From NCBI RefSeq assembly GCF_022524345.1, contig NZ_JAKWJU010000002.1:4254501-4318500 (forward strand): a DNA stretch of 64,000 bases, written 5' to 3'. The notes under the pieces were generated by a model. The model ran no database searches. It worked only from the letters and a program-made list of their open reading frames with translations, and was not told the DNA's origin. The position numbers were made by a program, and so were the translations under genes. Shown piece after piece: positions 37,007 to 46,494 of the stretch (positions are counted from its first letter, which is position 1; the number at the start of each line of letters is the position of its first letter). The stretch comes from Streptomyces marispadix. Its GTDB lineage: Bacteria > Actinomycetota > Actinomycetes > Streptomycetales > Streptomycetaceae.

Positions 37007-38293
37007 ATGTCCATGGACGTCATCTCCGTCATCCGTACGAAACGGGACCGCGGCACGCTCACCGACGAGCAGATCGACTGGGTCGTCGACGCCTACACCA
37101 GGGGCGAGGTCGCCGACGAGCAGATGTCGGCGCTGGCGATGGCGATTCTCCTCAACGGCATGTCACGCCCCGAGATCGCCCGCTGGACCGGGGCGATGAT
37201 CGCCTCCGGCGAGCGGATGGACTTCTCCGGCCTCGACCGGCCCACCGTCGACAAGCACTCCACGGGCGGCGTCGGCGACAAGATCACCTTGCCGCTGGCG
37301 CCGCTGGTGGCCGCCTGCGGTGCCGCGGTTCCGCAGCTCTCGGGCCGCGGTCTGGGGCACACCGGCGGCACCCTCGACAAGCTGGAGTCCCTGCGGGGCT
37401 GGCGCGCGTCGCTCGGCAACGACGAGATGCTGCGCGTCCTGACGGACGTGGGCGCGGTCGTCTGCGCGGCGGGCAGCGGGCTGGCACCCGCGGACCGGAA
37501 GCTCTACGCACTGCGCGACGTCACCGGGACCGTCGAGTCGATCCCGCTGATCGCCAGCTCCATCATGAGCAAGAAGATCGCCGAGGGCACAGACTCGCTG
37601 GTGCTCGATGTGAAGACCGGCTCCGGGGCCTTCATGAAGTCCGTGGACGACGCACGCGAACTGGCCTCCACCATGGTCGAGTTGGGCAACGACCACGGAG
37701 TGCGCACCCGTGCGCTGATCACCGACATGGCCACGCCTCTCGGCGGCACCGTCGGCCACGCCCTCGAAGTACGCGAATCCGTCGAGGTACTGGAGGGCGG
37801 CGGCCCCGCCGACGTCGTCGAACTCACCCTCGCCCTCGCCCAGGAGATGCTCACCGCCGCCGGACTGCCGGACGCCGACCCGGGCAAGGCCCTCGCCGAC
37901 GGCACCGCCATGGACCACTGGCGCCGCATGATCGCCGCCCAGGGAGGCGACCCGGACGCCGAACTGCCCACCGCGCGGGAGCAGCAGCCCGTCATGGTCC
38001 CGGCGTCCGGCACCCTCACCAGGCTCGACGCCTACGCGGTGGGCGTCGCCGCCTGGCGCCTCGGCGCGGGCCGCGCCCGCAAGGAGGACCCCGTACAGGC
38101 GGGCGCGGGCATCGAACTCCACGCCAAGCCCGGCGACCCCGTCACGGCGGGACGCCCGCTGATGACGCTGCACTCGGACACCCCGGAGACGTTCCAGTAC
38201 GCACTGGAGGCGCTGGCGGGCGCGTTCGACATCGCCCCGCAGGGCACGGAGTTCGCGATCACACCGATCGTGCTGGAGCGTGTGACGGGGTGA
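37007..38293 (+). CDS. deoA: Thymidine phosphorylase
   Basis: Cleaves thymidine/deoxyuridine with phosphate to base and deoxyribose-1-phosphate. 428 residues: FSGLDRPTVDKHSTGGVGDK, the family signature SGRGLGHTGGTLDKLES, SSIMSKKIAEGTDSLVLDVK and GSGAFMKSVDDARELA, then a C-terminal PYNP domain beginning near RLDAYAVGVAAWRLGAGR. ATG 37007 has AAGGAG about 16 nt upstream. Probably the distal gene of the bmp-cdd operon. Product feeds pentomutase and DeoC elsewhere in the window. Confidence 0.96.
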   Translation: MSMDVISVIRTKRDRGTLTDEQIDWVVDAYTRGEVADEQMSALAMAILLNGMSRPEIARWTGAMIASGERMDFSGLDRPTVDKHSTGGVGDKITLPLAPLVAACGAAVPQLSGRGLGHTGGTLDKLESLRGWRASLGNDEMLRVLTDVGAVVCAAGSGLAPADRKLYALRDVTGTVESIPLIASSIMSKKIAEGTDSLVLDVKTGSGAFMKSVDDARELASTMVELGNDHGVRTRALITDMATPLGGTVGHALEVRESVEVLEGGGPADVVELTLALAQEMLTAAGLPDADPGKALADGTAMDHWRRMIAAQGGDPDAELPTAREQQPVMVPASGTLTRLDAYAVGVAAWRLGAGRARKEDPVQAGAGIELHAKPGDPVTAGRPLMTLHSDTPETFQYALEALAGAFDIAPQGTEFAITPIVLERVTG

Positions 38294-38449
38294 CGGTGCG
38301 GGTGCGGTGCTCGTGCCGCTGACGGCGGGTGCCGGTGCCGGTGCCGTCAAGCCGCGCGACGTTCACTTTCGGGTGAGGGTGGCCGGTAGCGCCCTGCTCG
38401 TCCCTTTCGGCATGCTGGAGTCGGTGACGTACTGATGAAGGAGACCGCC

Positions 38450-39040
38450 ATGAGCGCACTCACCGTCGACCACGGCCCGGCCGGAGGCCAGGAGTGGGAC
38501 GACCTGGTCCAGGTCTGGGAGCAGACCGACGGGCCCGAGGGCAGCAGGGTGGAGATCATCGAGGGGATCGTCACCGTGTCGCCCGCGCCCGCCAACAGCC
38601 ACAACAGCATCGCGTGGAAGATCCAGCGCCGTCTGACGGCCGCAATCCCCGAGGACTGGGGCATCTACCAGACGCTCGGCGTCGCCGTCCCCTCGCGCAG
38701 CGGTCTGTTCATTCCGGACCTGGCGGTTGTCCCGGAGGCCGCGCTGAACGAACCCGGCAACTACGTCCCCGCCGCCGCGGCCGAGTTGATCGTGGAGATC
38801 ACCTCCCCCTCCAACGCGGGCCACGACCGGATCAGCAAGCCCGCCGCCTACGCACAGGCCGGAGTGCCGCTCTACCTGCTTGTGGACGGCCACGCCCCCG
38901 CAGGGCCGACCGTCACCCTCTACGGGGAGCCGACGGGCGACGTCTACCGCGTTCACACGGCGGTCAAGACCGGCGAGGAGATCAGGCTGCCCGCGCCGTT
39001 CGAACTCACCCTGGACACCGGGGACTTCCCCGCCGAGTGA
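38450..39040 (+). CDS. Uma2-family restriction endonuclease-like protein
   Basis: 196 residues from ATG 38450, chosen because AAGGAG lies 7 nt upstream; an ATG at 38435 exists. DUF820/Uma2 PD-(D/E)XK-like fold: VEIIEGIVTVSPAPANSHNS, then the presumed active-site strand IPDLAVVPEA, ELIVEITSPSN (Glu and metal-binding region) and YAQAGVPLYLLVDG. Streptomyces carry many paralogues of unknown function. No methylase partner or mobile gene is adjacent. Confidence 0.85.
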   Translation: MSALTVDHGPAGGQEWDDLVQVWEQTDGPEGSRVEIIEGIVTVSPAPANSHNSIAWKIQRRLTAAIPEDWGIYQTLGVAVPSRSGLFIPDLAVVPEAALNEPGNYVPAAAAELIVEITSPSNAGHDRISKPAAYAQAGVPLYLLVDGHAPAGPTVTLYGEPTGDVYRVHTAVKTGEEIRLPAPFELTLDTGDFPAE

Positions 39041-39124
39041 CATCCGGCCCGACCCGCCGGGGACCGCGCTCCTCAAGCGCGTACCGCGTCGTGCTGTGAC
39101 CCATAACCCGCAACCCGTGACCCC

Positions 39125-40552
39125 TCAGGCCCGTGCCTCCCGAAGGCGCCGCCGGTGGACGGCCGCCGCGCTGCGGGTGCCGTAGAACGTCACGCCCGTG
39201 GCGAGGACCATCGCGGCCAGCGTCATCGTCACCGTCGCCGCCCAGCCCCCGGCCGCGAAGGCCGCCGCACCCAGGGCGCCGCCCAGTGAACTGCCCGTGT
39301 AGTACGTCATCTGGTACAGCGCCGACGCCTGTGCGCGCCCGCTTGTGGCCGTGCGGCTGACCGAGCCGGAGGCCACCGTGTGCCCCGCGAAGAAGCCCGC
39401 CGTGATCAGCACGAGCCCGGCGACGACCGCCGCCAGGCTGTCCATGAGGCTCAGCAGCAGTCCCGACGAGGCAGTGACGATGCCCGCGTAGATCGTGCCC
39501 CGACGTCCCAGTCGGGCGTTGAGGCGGCCCGCCGCGGCCGAAGTCGCCGTGCCCACCAGGTAGATGACGAACACGGAGCCCACGAGGCCCTGTGAGAGAC
39601 CGAAGGGCTCGGCCGTCAGGCGGTAGCCGATCACCGTGTAGACGCCGCCGAAGACGACCATGAACAGCAGGCCGATGGCGTAGAGACGTGCCAGCAGCGG
39701 GTCGCGCAGATGTGCCGAGACCGTACGGGCCAGGCCCCGTGCGTTCAGCGCGCTCGGCCGGAAGTGGCGGGCCCTGGGCGCCAGCAGCCGGAACGCCGCC
39801 ACGCACAGCAGCGATGACACCGCGACGGCGGCCAGTCCCATGCGCCAGCCCCACGCCTCGGTGACCCAGCCGGTGAGGACGCGTCCGCTCATGCCGCCGA
39901 CGCTGTTGCCCGCGACGAACAGGCCGGTGGCGCCGACCAGATGTCTGCCGCGCACCTCGTCGGCGAGATACGCCATGGCCGAGGCCGGTACGCCCGCTAT
40001 CGCCGCGCCCTGGAGGGTGCGCAGCGCGATCAGCGTGCCCATGTCCGGTGCGAAGGGCACGGCCAGGGCGAGCGCCACGGCGACCGACATCGACGCCGTC
40101 AGCATCCGGCGCCGCCCGAAGCGCTCGGAGAGGGCCGCCAGCGGCAGCACCGCCAGCGCCAGGCCGATCGTCGCGCCGGAGACCGTCCAACTGGCAAGGC
40201 CCGGATCGGCGTCGAGATCGCGGGAGATCTCCGGAAGCAGGGCCTGCGTGGAGTACAGCAGCGCGAAGGTCGCCAGCCCCGCGGCGAAGAGGGCGAGCCG
40301 CATCCTGCCGTGGCCGGGGTCGCCGGGGCTCAGCTTCGTCGCGTCGCCGTCGTCGCAGTGGTCGGAGCCTTCGGCGCGGGTGTCGCGGTCGGCCCGCTCT
40401 GCGCGGGCAGCGCGATCGTCACGGCGGTCGCGGTGGCGGTGGCGGTCGCGGTCGTCGCCAGAGTTGTGGCCCGGGGCCGGGCGGAAGTCGGGGGCGTTTG
40501 CGTCGGTGGCGGCGCCCGTATGGACGGACGCCCCGGTATCGGCGGATGGCAT
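39125..40552 (-). CDS. MFS transporter
   Basis: Major facilitator, probably a drug or metabolite exporter. 475 residues with 12 predicted helices beginning LALFAAGLATFALLYSTQAL. The loop 2-3 motif is LSERFGRRRMLTASM, and TVASGSVSRTATSGRAQASA precedes helix 11. The first ~80 residues are an unusual Asp/Arg/His-rich cytoplasmic tail; ATG 40552 may be too far upstream, with an alternative ATG at MRLALFAAG. Divergent from a LysR regulator 90 bp away, which probably controls it. Confidence 0.88.
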   Translation of the reverse strand: MPSADTGASVHTGAATDANAPDFRPAPGHNSGDDRDRHRHRDRRDDRAARAERADRDTRAEGSDHCDDGDATKLSPGDPGHGRMRLALFAAGLATFALLYSTQALLPEISRDLDADPGLASWTVSGATIGLALAVLPLAALSERFGRRRMLTASMSVAVALALAVPFAPDMGTLIALRTLQGAAIAGVPASAMAYLADEVRGRHLVGATGLFVAGNSVGGMSGRVLTGWVTEAWGWRMGLAAVAVSSLLCVAAFRLLAPRARHFRPSALNARGLARTVSAHLRDPLLARLYAIGLLFMVVFGGVYTVIGYRLTAEPFGLSQGLVGSVFVIYLVGTATSAAAGRLNARLGRRGTIYAGIVTASSGLLLSLMDSLAAVVAGLVLITAGFFAGHTVASGSVSRTATSGRAQASALYQMTYYTGSSLGGALGAAAFAAGGWAATVTMTLAAMVLATGVTFYGTRSAAAVHRRRLREARA

Positions 40553-40642
40553 GCTTCGACGCTACGATTCCTCCACTGATGCGTCCAATGCACAGAACCA
40601 GCTCAACCGTTCCCCTCGTGCATCACTACTGCTGAGGCGGTC

Positions 40643-41584
40643 ATGTCACCGGCACGCAACGAGAAAGACATCTCTGTCACATCGGACTGGGGAGCCTCGC
40701 TCACCCCGCGGCTGGCACAGTTCGCCGCCGTCGCCCGGCACGAGCACGTCACCCGTGCCGCGGCCGAACTCGGCGTCCCCCAGTCCACGTTGAGCCGCGC
40801 GATCACCCGGCTTGAGCACGATCTGGGCGTCGCGCTCTTCGCCCGCCACGGCCGCACCGTCTCCCTGACGCCCGCCGGGCGCACCTTCCTGGCCTCCGCG
40901 GAGCGGGCCCTCGCGGCGGTCGAGCAGGCCGCCGAGTCCGTACGGGCGGACGCCGACCCCGCGAAGGGCAAGGTCGCCTTCGGCTTCCTGCACACGCTCG
41001 GCTGGGAGACCGTCCCCGTGCTCATCCGTGCCTTCCGTGCCGAACACCCGCGAGTCCGCTTCGCACTCGTGCAGAACTACGGGGAGGCCATGCTGGAGCG
41101 GCTTCGCGCGGGCGAGCTCGACCTGTGCCTCACCTCGCCCGTACCGGAGGCGCCCGACCTGGTGGCACGCCGCCTCGACGAGCAGCGGCTGCGCCTCGTC
41201 GTACCCGACGACCACCCTCTCGCCGGCCGCCGCCGCGTACGTCTCGCCGAGGCCGCGGACGAGCACTTCGTCACCCTGGAACGCGGCTACGGAATGCGCC
41301 GCATCCTGGAATCCCTGTGCGCCGAGGCGGGATTCACCCCGCGGGTCGCCTTCGAGGGGGAGGAGGCCGAGACGATCAGGGGACTGGTCGCCGCGGGCCT
41401 CGGCGTCGCCCTGCTGCCCCCGCCGACCGTGCCGCGTCCCGGCGTGCGCGAACTGACCGTGACCGCGCCGCGCGCCGTGCGCGAGATCGGTGTCGCCTGG
41501 CTCGCGGGGCGCCCCGACACGCCGCCGGTAGCCGCGTTCAAGGGCTTTCTGCTCAGCCGTCGCGGGAGGCTTCTCCCGGGGTGA
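40643..41584 (+). CDS. LysR-family transcriptional regulator
   Basis: 313 residues. The N-terminal winged HTH (RLAQFAAVARHEHVTRAAAE, then LGVPQSTLSRAITRLEHDLG and LFARHGRTVSLTPAGRTFL) is followed by a LysR substrate-binding domain (KVAFGFLHTLGWETVPVLI, RLRAGELDLCLTSPVPE, LVVPDDHPLAGRRRV, AAGLGVALLPPPTVPR). Divergent from the MFS gene, so the transporter and possibly the downstream methyltransferase are candidate targets. The effector is unknown. Confidence 0.92.
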   Translation: MSPARNEKDISVTSDWGASLTPRLAQFAAVARHEHVTRAAAELGVPQSTLSRAITRLEHDLGVALFARHGRTVSLTPAGRTFLASAERALAAVEQAAESVRADADPAKGKVAFGFLHTLGWETVPVLIRAFRAEHPRVRFALVQNYGEAMLERLRAGELDLCLTSPVPEAPDLVARRLDEQRLRLVVPDDHPLAGRRRVRLAEAADEHFVTLERGYGMRRILESLCAEAGFTPRVAFEGEEAETIRGLVAAGLGVALLPPPTVPRPGVRELTVTAPRAVREIGVAWLAGRPDTPPVAAFKGFLLSRRGRLLPG

Positions 41585-41612
41585 CGACCGGCATACGTAC
41601 CAGGAGGAGAAC

Positions 41613-42567
41613 GTGAGCGCACACAACGGCCAGGATCGTGTCCATGCCGACGACCACGGCCGCGACCCTGGCCTCGGCCAGGACCACCACCACGAGGAAC
41701 ACGGCCACGACGACATCGACTGGGACGCCATGGCCGCCCACCTCGAACGGGAAGCCGAACTGCGCGTCCCCTTCGTGGAGGAGGCGCTCGCCTGGCTGCG
41801 CGGCCTGATGCTCGAAGGCGGCTGCGGACCGGACACGGCGGAGCGCGTGATGGACCTCGGCAGCGGCCCCGGGGTCTTCACGGTCCTGCTGGCACGTGCC
41901 TTCCCGCAGGCCGAAGTCGTCGCCGTCGACGGCGAACCGGGGCTGCTGCGGCGGGTGCGCGACCGTGCGGAGCGCGAGGGCGCCGCCTCGAACATCACCG
42001 TGCGGGAGGCCCGATTCCCGCAGGAACTGGGCGGGTTGGGCAGCGCCGACCTCATCTGGACGAGCAACGTCGTACACCACATCGGCGACCAGCAGGCCGC
42101 GCTCGACTCGCTGGCGGCAGCGGTCCGTACGGGCGGCCTGCTCGCCGTCGTCGAACGGGGCCTGTCGCCCCGCTATCTGCCCCGCGACATCGGACTCGGC
42201 CGCCCCGGGCTGCTGGCACGACTGGAGGCGGCGAACGAGGAGCGCTACACCGCCATGCGCGAGGCCCTGCCGGGTCATACGCGTGTCGTCGAGGACTGGG
42301 CGGCGATGCTGGCCCGCGCGGGCATGGCGCCTGCCGGGACGCGTACCTTCCTCACGGACCTGCCCGCGCCCCCTGCCGTCGGGGGCGCGTGCGCATCTCT
42401 ACGACAGGCTGGCCCGCGCCAGGGACACGCTGGGCGAATGGCTGGACCCGGACGACGCCCGCGTACTGGAGGTCCTGCTCGATGAGGACTCACCGCAGGG
42501 CGTCCTCCACCGGCCGGACGCGTTCTATCTGACGGCCACGACGGTGCACGCGGCTCGCGCTGTGTGA
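41613..42567 (+). pseudogene. SAM-dependent methyltransferase with apparent 3' frameshift
   Basis: GTG start after a perfect GGAGGAG. SAM-binding motif VMDLGSGPGVFTVLLARAF, then VVAVDGEPGLLRRVRDRAER and ADLIWTSNVVHHIGDQQAAL. Up to FLTDLPAP (about 42370) one frame is used; the natural C-terminus (HLYDRLARARDTLGEWLDP, then VLHRPDAFYLTATTVHA) is in the +1 frame and stops at 42567. The change lies within C/G runs at 42369-42373 and 42381-42385. In the original frame the protein would continue as Arg/Pro-rich missense to 42485. A His/Asp-rich N-terminal stretch precedes the domain. Substrate unknown. Confidence 0.72.
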
Positions 42568-42664
42568 CAGGCGCGGGCAGGGGAGCGGGCGGGGGCCGAA
42601 CTGGGGCCGCCCGTTTGGGAGTCCGCGCGCATGCCCACCCGCGCCGCTCCGCCCGAACGCGCCC

Positions 42665-43447
42665 CTAGCGCCGCAGGCTCTGTCCGAATCCCGTCGCAAG
42701 CGGCATACGCAGCCCGAGCGGCGGCGGTGCCGCCATCGCGTCGACGAGGGGGCGGGCGAAGTCGCGCCCGCAGACCGTGCCGAGGACGAAGTTCTCGGCC
42801 AGCGCCCTGACTTCCGCGTTGTGCTGGTGCAACCCGTGCCCGTCGGTGTGGACTTCGAAGCGGCACACGTCCGCGTTGGCCTTCTTCGCCCGCTCCGCGA
42901 GCCGGTAGGACAGTTCGGGATCGGTGTGCTCGTCGTCGGTGCCGTGCACGAACATCACCTGGCGGCCGAGGAGTTGGCGTACGGGCTCCCGTTCAGGACT
43001 GTCGGGGTCGTTCTCGGGGAGCCACAGCGACAGCGCCAGCACCGAGGAGACCATGGGGTGTCCGGCCGCGCGGAGTGCCGCACGCGCGCCGACATCGATG
43101 CCAACCAGGCAGACCGGGACGTCGCCGTAGCGCTTGACCACCTCCTCCACGGCCCACTCCGCGTCGCAGGCGGGGTGCGCCGCCTCGCCGTTCCAGCCGC
43201 GGTAGCGGTAGTGGACGACGTGTGCCACGAGCGACGTGTCCGGTTCGCCGTGGTGAGCGCCGCGTACGAGCCGCCGTGCGAGAGGCCGCACCACGGCCGC
43301 GGCGAACGCGGACCGCCGGCGGGCGCTGTGCTCCACGCCGCCGCCGGGCAGCAGCAGGACCACCGCGTGCGGGGCCGCCCCCGAGGCGTCCGCGCCCATC
43401 GCCCGCCCCAGCCGGGCCTCCCGCTCGGGCAAAGCTTGCTGAGCCAT
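42665..43447 (-). CDS. Alpha/beta hydrolase (dienelactone hydrolase-like)
   Basis: 260 residues from ATG 43447. VVLLLPGGGVEHSARRR near the N-terminus supplies the oxyanion region. VCLVGIDVGARAAL occupies the nucleophile elbow with Asp instead of Ser or Cys (GxDxG, as in epoxide hydrolases and dehalogenases). QVMFVHGTDDEHTDPELSYR is the acid region, and VHTDGHGLHQHN supplies the His. Either an Asp-nucleophile hydrolase or a non-hydrolytic member. A longer frame to 43501 is less likely. Confidence 0.8.
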   Translation of the reverse strand: MAQQALPEREARLGRAMGADASGAAPHAVVLLLPGGGVEHSARRRSAFAAAVVRPLARRLVRGAHHGEPDTSLVAHVVHYRYRGWNGEAAHPACDAEWAVEEVVKRYGDVPVCLVGIDVGARAALRAAGHPMVSSVLALSLWLPENDPDSPEREPVRQLLGRQVMFVHGTDDEHTDPELSYRLAERAKKANADVCRFEVHTDGHGLHQHNAEVRALAENFVLGTVCGRDFARPLVDAMAAPPPLGLRMPLATGFGQSLRR

Positions 43448-43580
43448 AGGGAAGACGATGGCAGAAGCCGGAGTGCACGTAGGGTGTCGCCGGATCACCA
43501 TTGCGTATCGAAGCGCATGACGCTGCTCGTCGACGGCACAACTCCCGTACGCGAAACGGAAGTTAGGGTGCAGATGCCAT

Positions 43581-43592
43581 CTACGCGCGTAG
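43581..43592. promoter_or_regulatory. Nucleoside-regulon palindrome CTACGCGCGTAG, add
   Basis: Perfect 12-bp palindrome, ending 16 nt before the add ATG and immediately upstream of TAGAGT (43597-43602), a good -10 whose spacing predicts a leaderless add transcript. It also overlaps the only Shine-Dalgarno-like AGGAG. Position between -35 and -10 indicates repression. Confidence 0.65.
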
Positions 43593-43608
43593 GAGCTAGA
43601 GTACGTGG

Positions 43609-44730
43609 ATGACGAGCCAGACCCTCAACACGATTCCCACCCCGCAGCAGATCCGCCGCGCTCCCAAGGCGCTGCTCCACGACCACCTCGACGGTGGTCT
43701 GCGACCCGCCACCATCGTCGAACTGGCCGCCGAGACCGACTACGACGCGCTGCCCGCGACCGACGCGGAGAGCCTTGAGCGCTGGTTCCGGCAGGCCGCG
43801 GACTCCGGTTCGCTGGAGCGCTATCTGGAGACGTTCTCCCACACCGTGGGCATCATGCAGACCCGCGAGGCACTGACCCGGGTCGCCGCCGAATGCGCCG
43901 AGGACCTCGCGGCGGACGGCGTCGTCTACGCCGAGGTCCGCTTCGCCCCGGAGCAGCACCTGGAGAAGGGCCTCACCCTCGAAGAGGCGGTGGAGGCCGT
44001 CAACGAGGGCTTCCGCGAGGGCGAACGACGAGCCCGCGCCGCGGGCGCCCGCATCCGGGTCGGTGCGCTGCTCACCGCGATGCGGCACGCGGCACGTGCC
44101 CTGGAGATCGCCGAACTCGCCAACCGCTACCGCGAGTTGGGCGTCGTCGGCTTCGACATCGCCGGTGCCGAGGCGGGCCACCCGCCCACTCGCCACCTGG
44201 ACGCCTTCGAATTTCTCAAGCGTGAGAACAACCACTTCACGATCCACGCGGGCGAGGCGTTCGGCCTGCCGTCCATCTGGCAGGCACTCCAGTGGTGCGG
44301 CGCGGACCGGCTGGGCCACGGCGTGCGCATCATCGACGACATCCAGGAGGACGGCACGGGGTCGGTGAAGCTGGGCCGTCTAGCGTCCTACGTGAGGGAC
44401 AAGCGCATCCCGCTGGAGCTGTGCCCGTCGTCCAACTTGCAGACGGGCGCGGCCCCTTCGTACGAGGAGCACCCCATCGGGCTGCTGCGCAGGCTGCACT
44501 TCCGTGCCACGGTGAACACCGACAACAGGCTGATGAGCGGTACGAGCATGAGCCAGGAGTTCGAGCACCTGGTGAGGACGTTCCACTACACGCTCGACGA
44601 CATGCAGTGGTTCACGGTCAATGCTCTGAAGTCCTCGTTCATCCCGTTCGACGAACGTCTCGCGATGATCAACGACGTGGTCAAGCCCGGCTATGCCGAG
44701 CTTAAGTCGGAGTGGCTCTTCCGCGAGTGA
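43609..44730 (+). CDS. add: Adenosine deaminase
   Basis: Deaminates adenosine and deoxyadenosine to inosine and deoxyinosine. 373 residues. Zinc and catalytic motifs: [12 protein letters not shown] (His-x-His), [18 protein letters not shown] (His and catalytic Glu region), [16 protein letters not shown], and [16 protein letters not shown] (zinc Asp). This is the Streptomyces-type enzyme with His-Asp-His-Leu-Asp-Gly at the start. Single-gene unit with its own operator and a strong hairpin terminator after it. Product is passed to the purine nucleoside phosphorylase at the right end of the window. Confidence 0.96.
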   Translation: MTSQTLNTIPTPQQIRRAPKALLHDHLDGGLRPATIVELAAETDYDALPATDAESLERWFRQAADSGSLERYLETFSHTVGIMQTREALTRVAAECAEDLAADGVVYAEVRFAPEQHLEKGLTLEEAVEAVNEGFREGERRARAAGARIRVGALLTAMRHAARALEIAELANRYRELGVVGFDIAGAEAGHPPTRHLDAFEFLKRENNHFTIHAGEAFGLPSIWQALQWCGADRLGHGVRIIDDIQEDGTGSVKLGRLASYVRDKRIPLELCPSSNLQTGAAPSYEEHPIGLLRRLHFRATVNTDNRLMSGTSMSQEFEHLVRTFHYTLDDMQWFTVNALKSSFIPFDERLAMINDVVKPGYAELKSEWLFRE

Positions 44731-44757
44731 CCTCGGGGCTTCACGGGCCCTGCGACG

Positions 44758-44794
44758 GCGGGGCCGCCCCGGTTGTCGCCGGGTGCGGCCCCGC
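44758..44794. terminator. Hairpin terminator after add
   Basis: Arms 44758-44772 and 44779-44794 pair over 15 bp with a single bulged T around a 6-nt loop (TTGTCG). It lies 28 nt after the add stop and about 100 bp past the convergent pspC stop, so it may serve both. Confidence 0.75.
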
Positions 44795-44895
44795 TCGGTT
44801 CGTACGGGCTCGTGACCCGGCCGACGGGCCTGCGGCTCGACGACCTCATCCGCGGAGGCGGACCGTGGGCCGAGCCCGTAGACCGGTGTGTGCGG

Positions 44896-45093
44896 CTACC
44901 AGGCGGTGCGTTCGTCGCCGTTCGGCAGCAGGATCCACAGCGCCAGATAGATCAGGAACTGCGGGCCGGGCAGCAGGCAGGACACTATGAAGATCAGGCG
45001 CATCGTGTTGGGCTTCATCCCGAAGCGGTGTGCCAGTCCGGCGCAGACACCGCCGATCCAGCGGTCCTCGCGCGGGCGTACAAGTGCGGGCAT
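44896..45093 (-). CDS. PspC-domain membrane protein
   Basis: 65 residues. RWIGGVCAGLAHRFGMKPNT followed by a long hydrophobic stretch (IFIVSCLLPGPQFLIYLALW) is the PspC domain, associated with membrane stress responses. In actinobacteria such short stand-alone copies are common and their role is not defined. Ends in a charged tail (NGDERTAW). Confidence 0.88.
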   Translation of the reverse strand: MPALVRPREDRWIGGVCAGLAHRFGMKPNTMRLIFIVSCLLPGPQFLIYLALWILLPNGDERTAW

Positions 45094-45172
45094 GACGCGA
45101 CTCCTTCACTGGGCGTCGTTCCTCGACGTCCGGTTTCCACGCTAGGAGGCACGCACACCCCGCGGCGTCGGT

Positions 45173-45814
45173 CTACGGTGCGATTCCGACCCTGGCCGCT
45201 CTCGGGGGAGCGCCCCCGGAGGTCTCGTCCCGCAGGGGGAGCGCGTCGTGCGCACCCGTACCGTGGACGGAGCCGCCCCACCCGGGCGTCCGCGCGGAAC
45301 GGCGCCGCAGCCACGCCCGTATGAGCGGGAAGAGCAGCAGGGACGCCAGGCCCGCTCCGGCGGAGTTCAGCAGCACGGCGTCGACGTTCACGGAACGGCC
45401 CGGCACTCCCGACTGCAACAGCACCGTCGCGGACGAGATCAGCGCACCGGCGCCGACCGTACGGGCGCACACCACGGCGAGCGGGCGGTCCAGGTGCCCG
45501 CACGCCAGCGGCAGCAGCACACCCAGCGGAGCCAGCCGCGCCAGCCCACGGCCCAGGCGGGCGAGCGCCTCCAGAGAGCCCTCGTCGAGGTCGGCGCGGA
45601 TCGTGGCGAACGGCTGGAGGTTCGCGGGCGCCACCCACGGCACCGGAAGGGGACGCAGCGCCAGCCATCCGACGACGGCCAGATACGCGACCAGCAGAAC
45701 GAGCCCTGCTACGCGGAATCGGGGAGCGTGAGCGGCGGTACCGCCGCCACGGCCATGACGCTGCACATCACCAAGGACGCCGTGCTCCGGCGCGCGGTTC
45801 CGGTGCCCGTTCAC
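45173..45814 (-). CDS. VanZ-family membrane protein
   Basis: 213 residues from GTG 45814, which overlaps the upstream lipoprotein stop (GTGA). Four to five hydrophobic segments: VAGLVLLVAYLAVVGWLAL, LAPLGVLLPLACGH, TVGAGALISSATVLLQ and LNSAGAGLASLLLFPLIRAW. PFATIRADLDEG and SVNVDAVLLNSAGAGL resemble VanZ-like loops (SxDxxDvllNt). C-terminal tail low complexity. Last gene of the afsQ operon; VanZ-like proteins elsewhere affect envelope antibiotic resistance, but no role is shown here. Confidence 0.8.
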   Translation of the reverse strand: MNGHRNRAPEHGVLGDVQRHGRGGGTAAHAPRFRVAGLVLLVAYLAVVGWLALRPLPVPWVAPANLQPFATIRADLDEGSLEALARLGRGLARLAPLGVLLPLACGHLDRPLAVVCARTVGAGALISSATVLLQSGVPGRSVNVDAVLLNSAGAGLASLLLFPLIRAWLRRRSARTPGWGGSVHGTGAHDALPLRDETSGGAPPRAARVGIAP

Positions 45815-46494
45815 AGCGGCGTACCGGCGTTGTCGGCCGCGTCGGGGCGCGTACGCAGATCGGTGTCGCACCTGAACCGGCGCAGCGGCTCGGCCTCTTG
45901 GGAGCCCCCAGGGCCCGCGCCGTCCTCGGCCTTCGCAGGACCGCCCATGATCACCGAACGGTCGGAACCGGCGGCGGCCGTGTCCGCGTAGGTGCAGACG
46001 ATCTGCGCGAGCGCGAACGCCGGCAGGTCGCGCAGCGGTTCGCTCAGGCGCAGTGCCGCCGCGGGGTCGCCCTCGGACGGGCCGTGCACCTTCAGGGCGC
46101 GTGGCACGGCCGTCTTGAACCCGGCTGCCTCCTCCTCCGAGTCCGGCTGTTTACGCAGGGCGTCCAGCAGCCCGCGGGCGACGGGCAGCCGCTCCGAGTC
46201 GTCGCCGTCGGGCAGCGCCACGCGCCGGTCCACGGGGGAGACGCGCGAGCCGCACGCGAGATAGACCCGCACGGGAAGGTTGCCGCCGTCGCCGCTGTCG
46301 GAGCTCTCCCGGCCGCCTGGAAGCACACAGCTCACACGGGAGGGCGCCGCGCCCGCGTCGACGGGAACGGACGTCGAGCGGATACCGCACCCCGTGGTGA
46401 GCGTGCCGAGCAGTGCCAGCGCTGCGAGCACGAGGACGGGACGGCGGAGGGCGGTGGCAGCGGCGGTGGTGCTGTGTGGTGCGGTGCTTCTCAA
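45811..46494 (-). CDS. Lipoprotein encoded in the afsQ operon
   Basis: 227 residues. TTG start overlaps the afsQ2 stop (TTGA), giving LRSTAPHSTTAAATALRRPV and a lipobox TTGC (ALLGTLTTGCGIRS, Cys about residue 36). The mature part has no recognised domain; it contains RVSCVLPG, VRVYLACGSRVSPVDRRVAL, ARGLLDALRKQP and FALAQIVCTYADTAAAG. Co-translated with the sensor kinase, so it may act with AfsQ2 in sensing at the cell surface, as a lipoprotein is also encoded with afsQ in S. coelicolor (recalled, not checked). Confidence 0.85.
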   Translation of the reverse strand: MRSTAPHSTTAAATALRRPVLVLAALALLGTLTTGCGIRSTSVPVDAGAAPSRVSCVLPGGRESSDSGDGGNLPVRVYLACGSRVSPVDRRVALPDGDDSERLPVARGLLDALRKQPDSEEEAAGFKTAVPRALKVHGPSEGDPAAALRLSEPLRDLPAFALAQIVCTYADTAAAGSDRSVIMGGPAKAEDGAGPGGSQEAEPLRRFRCDTDLRTRPDAADNAGTPL

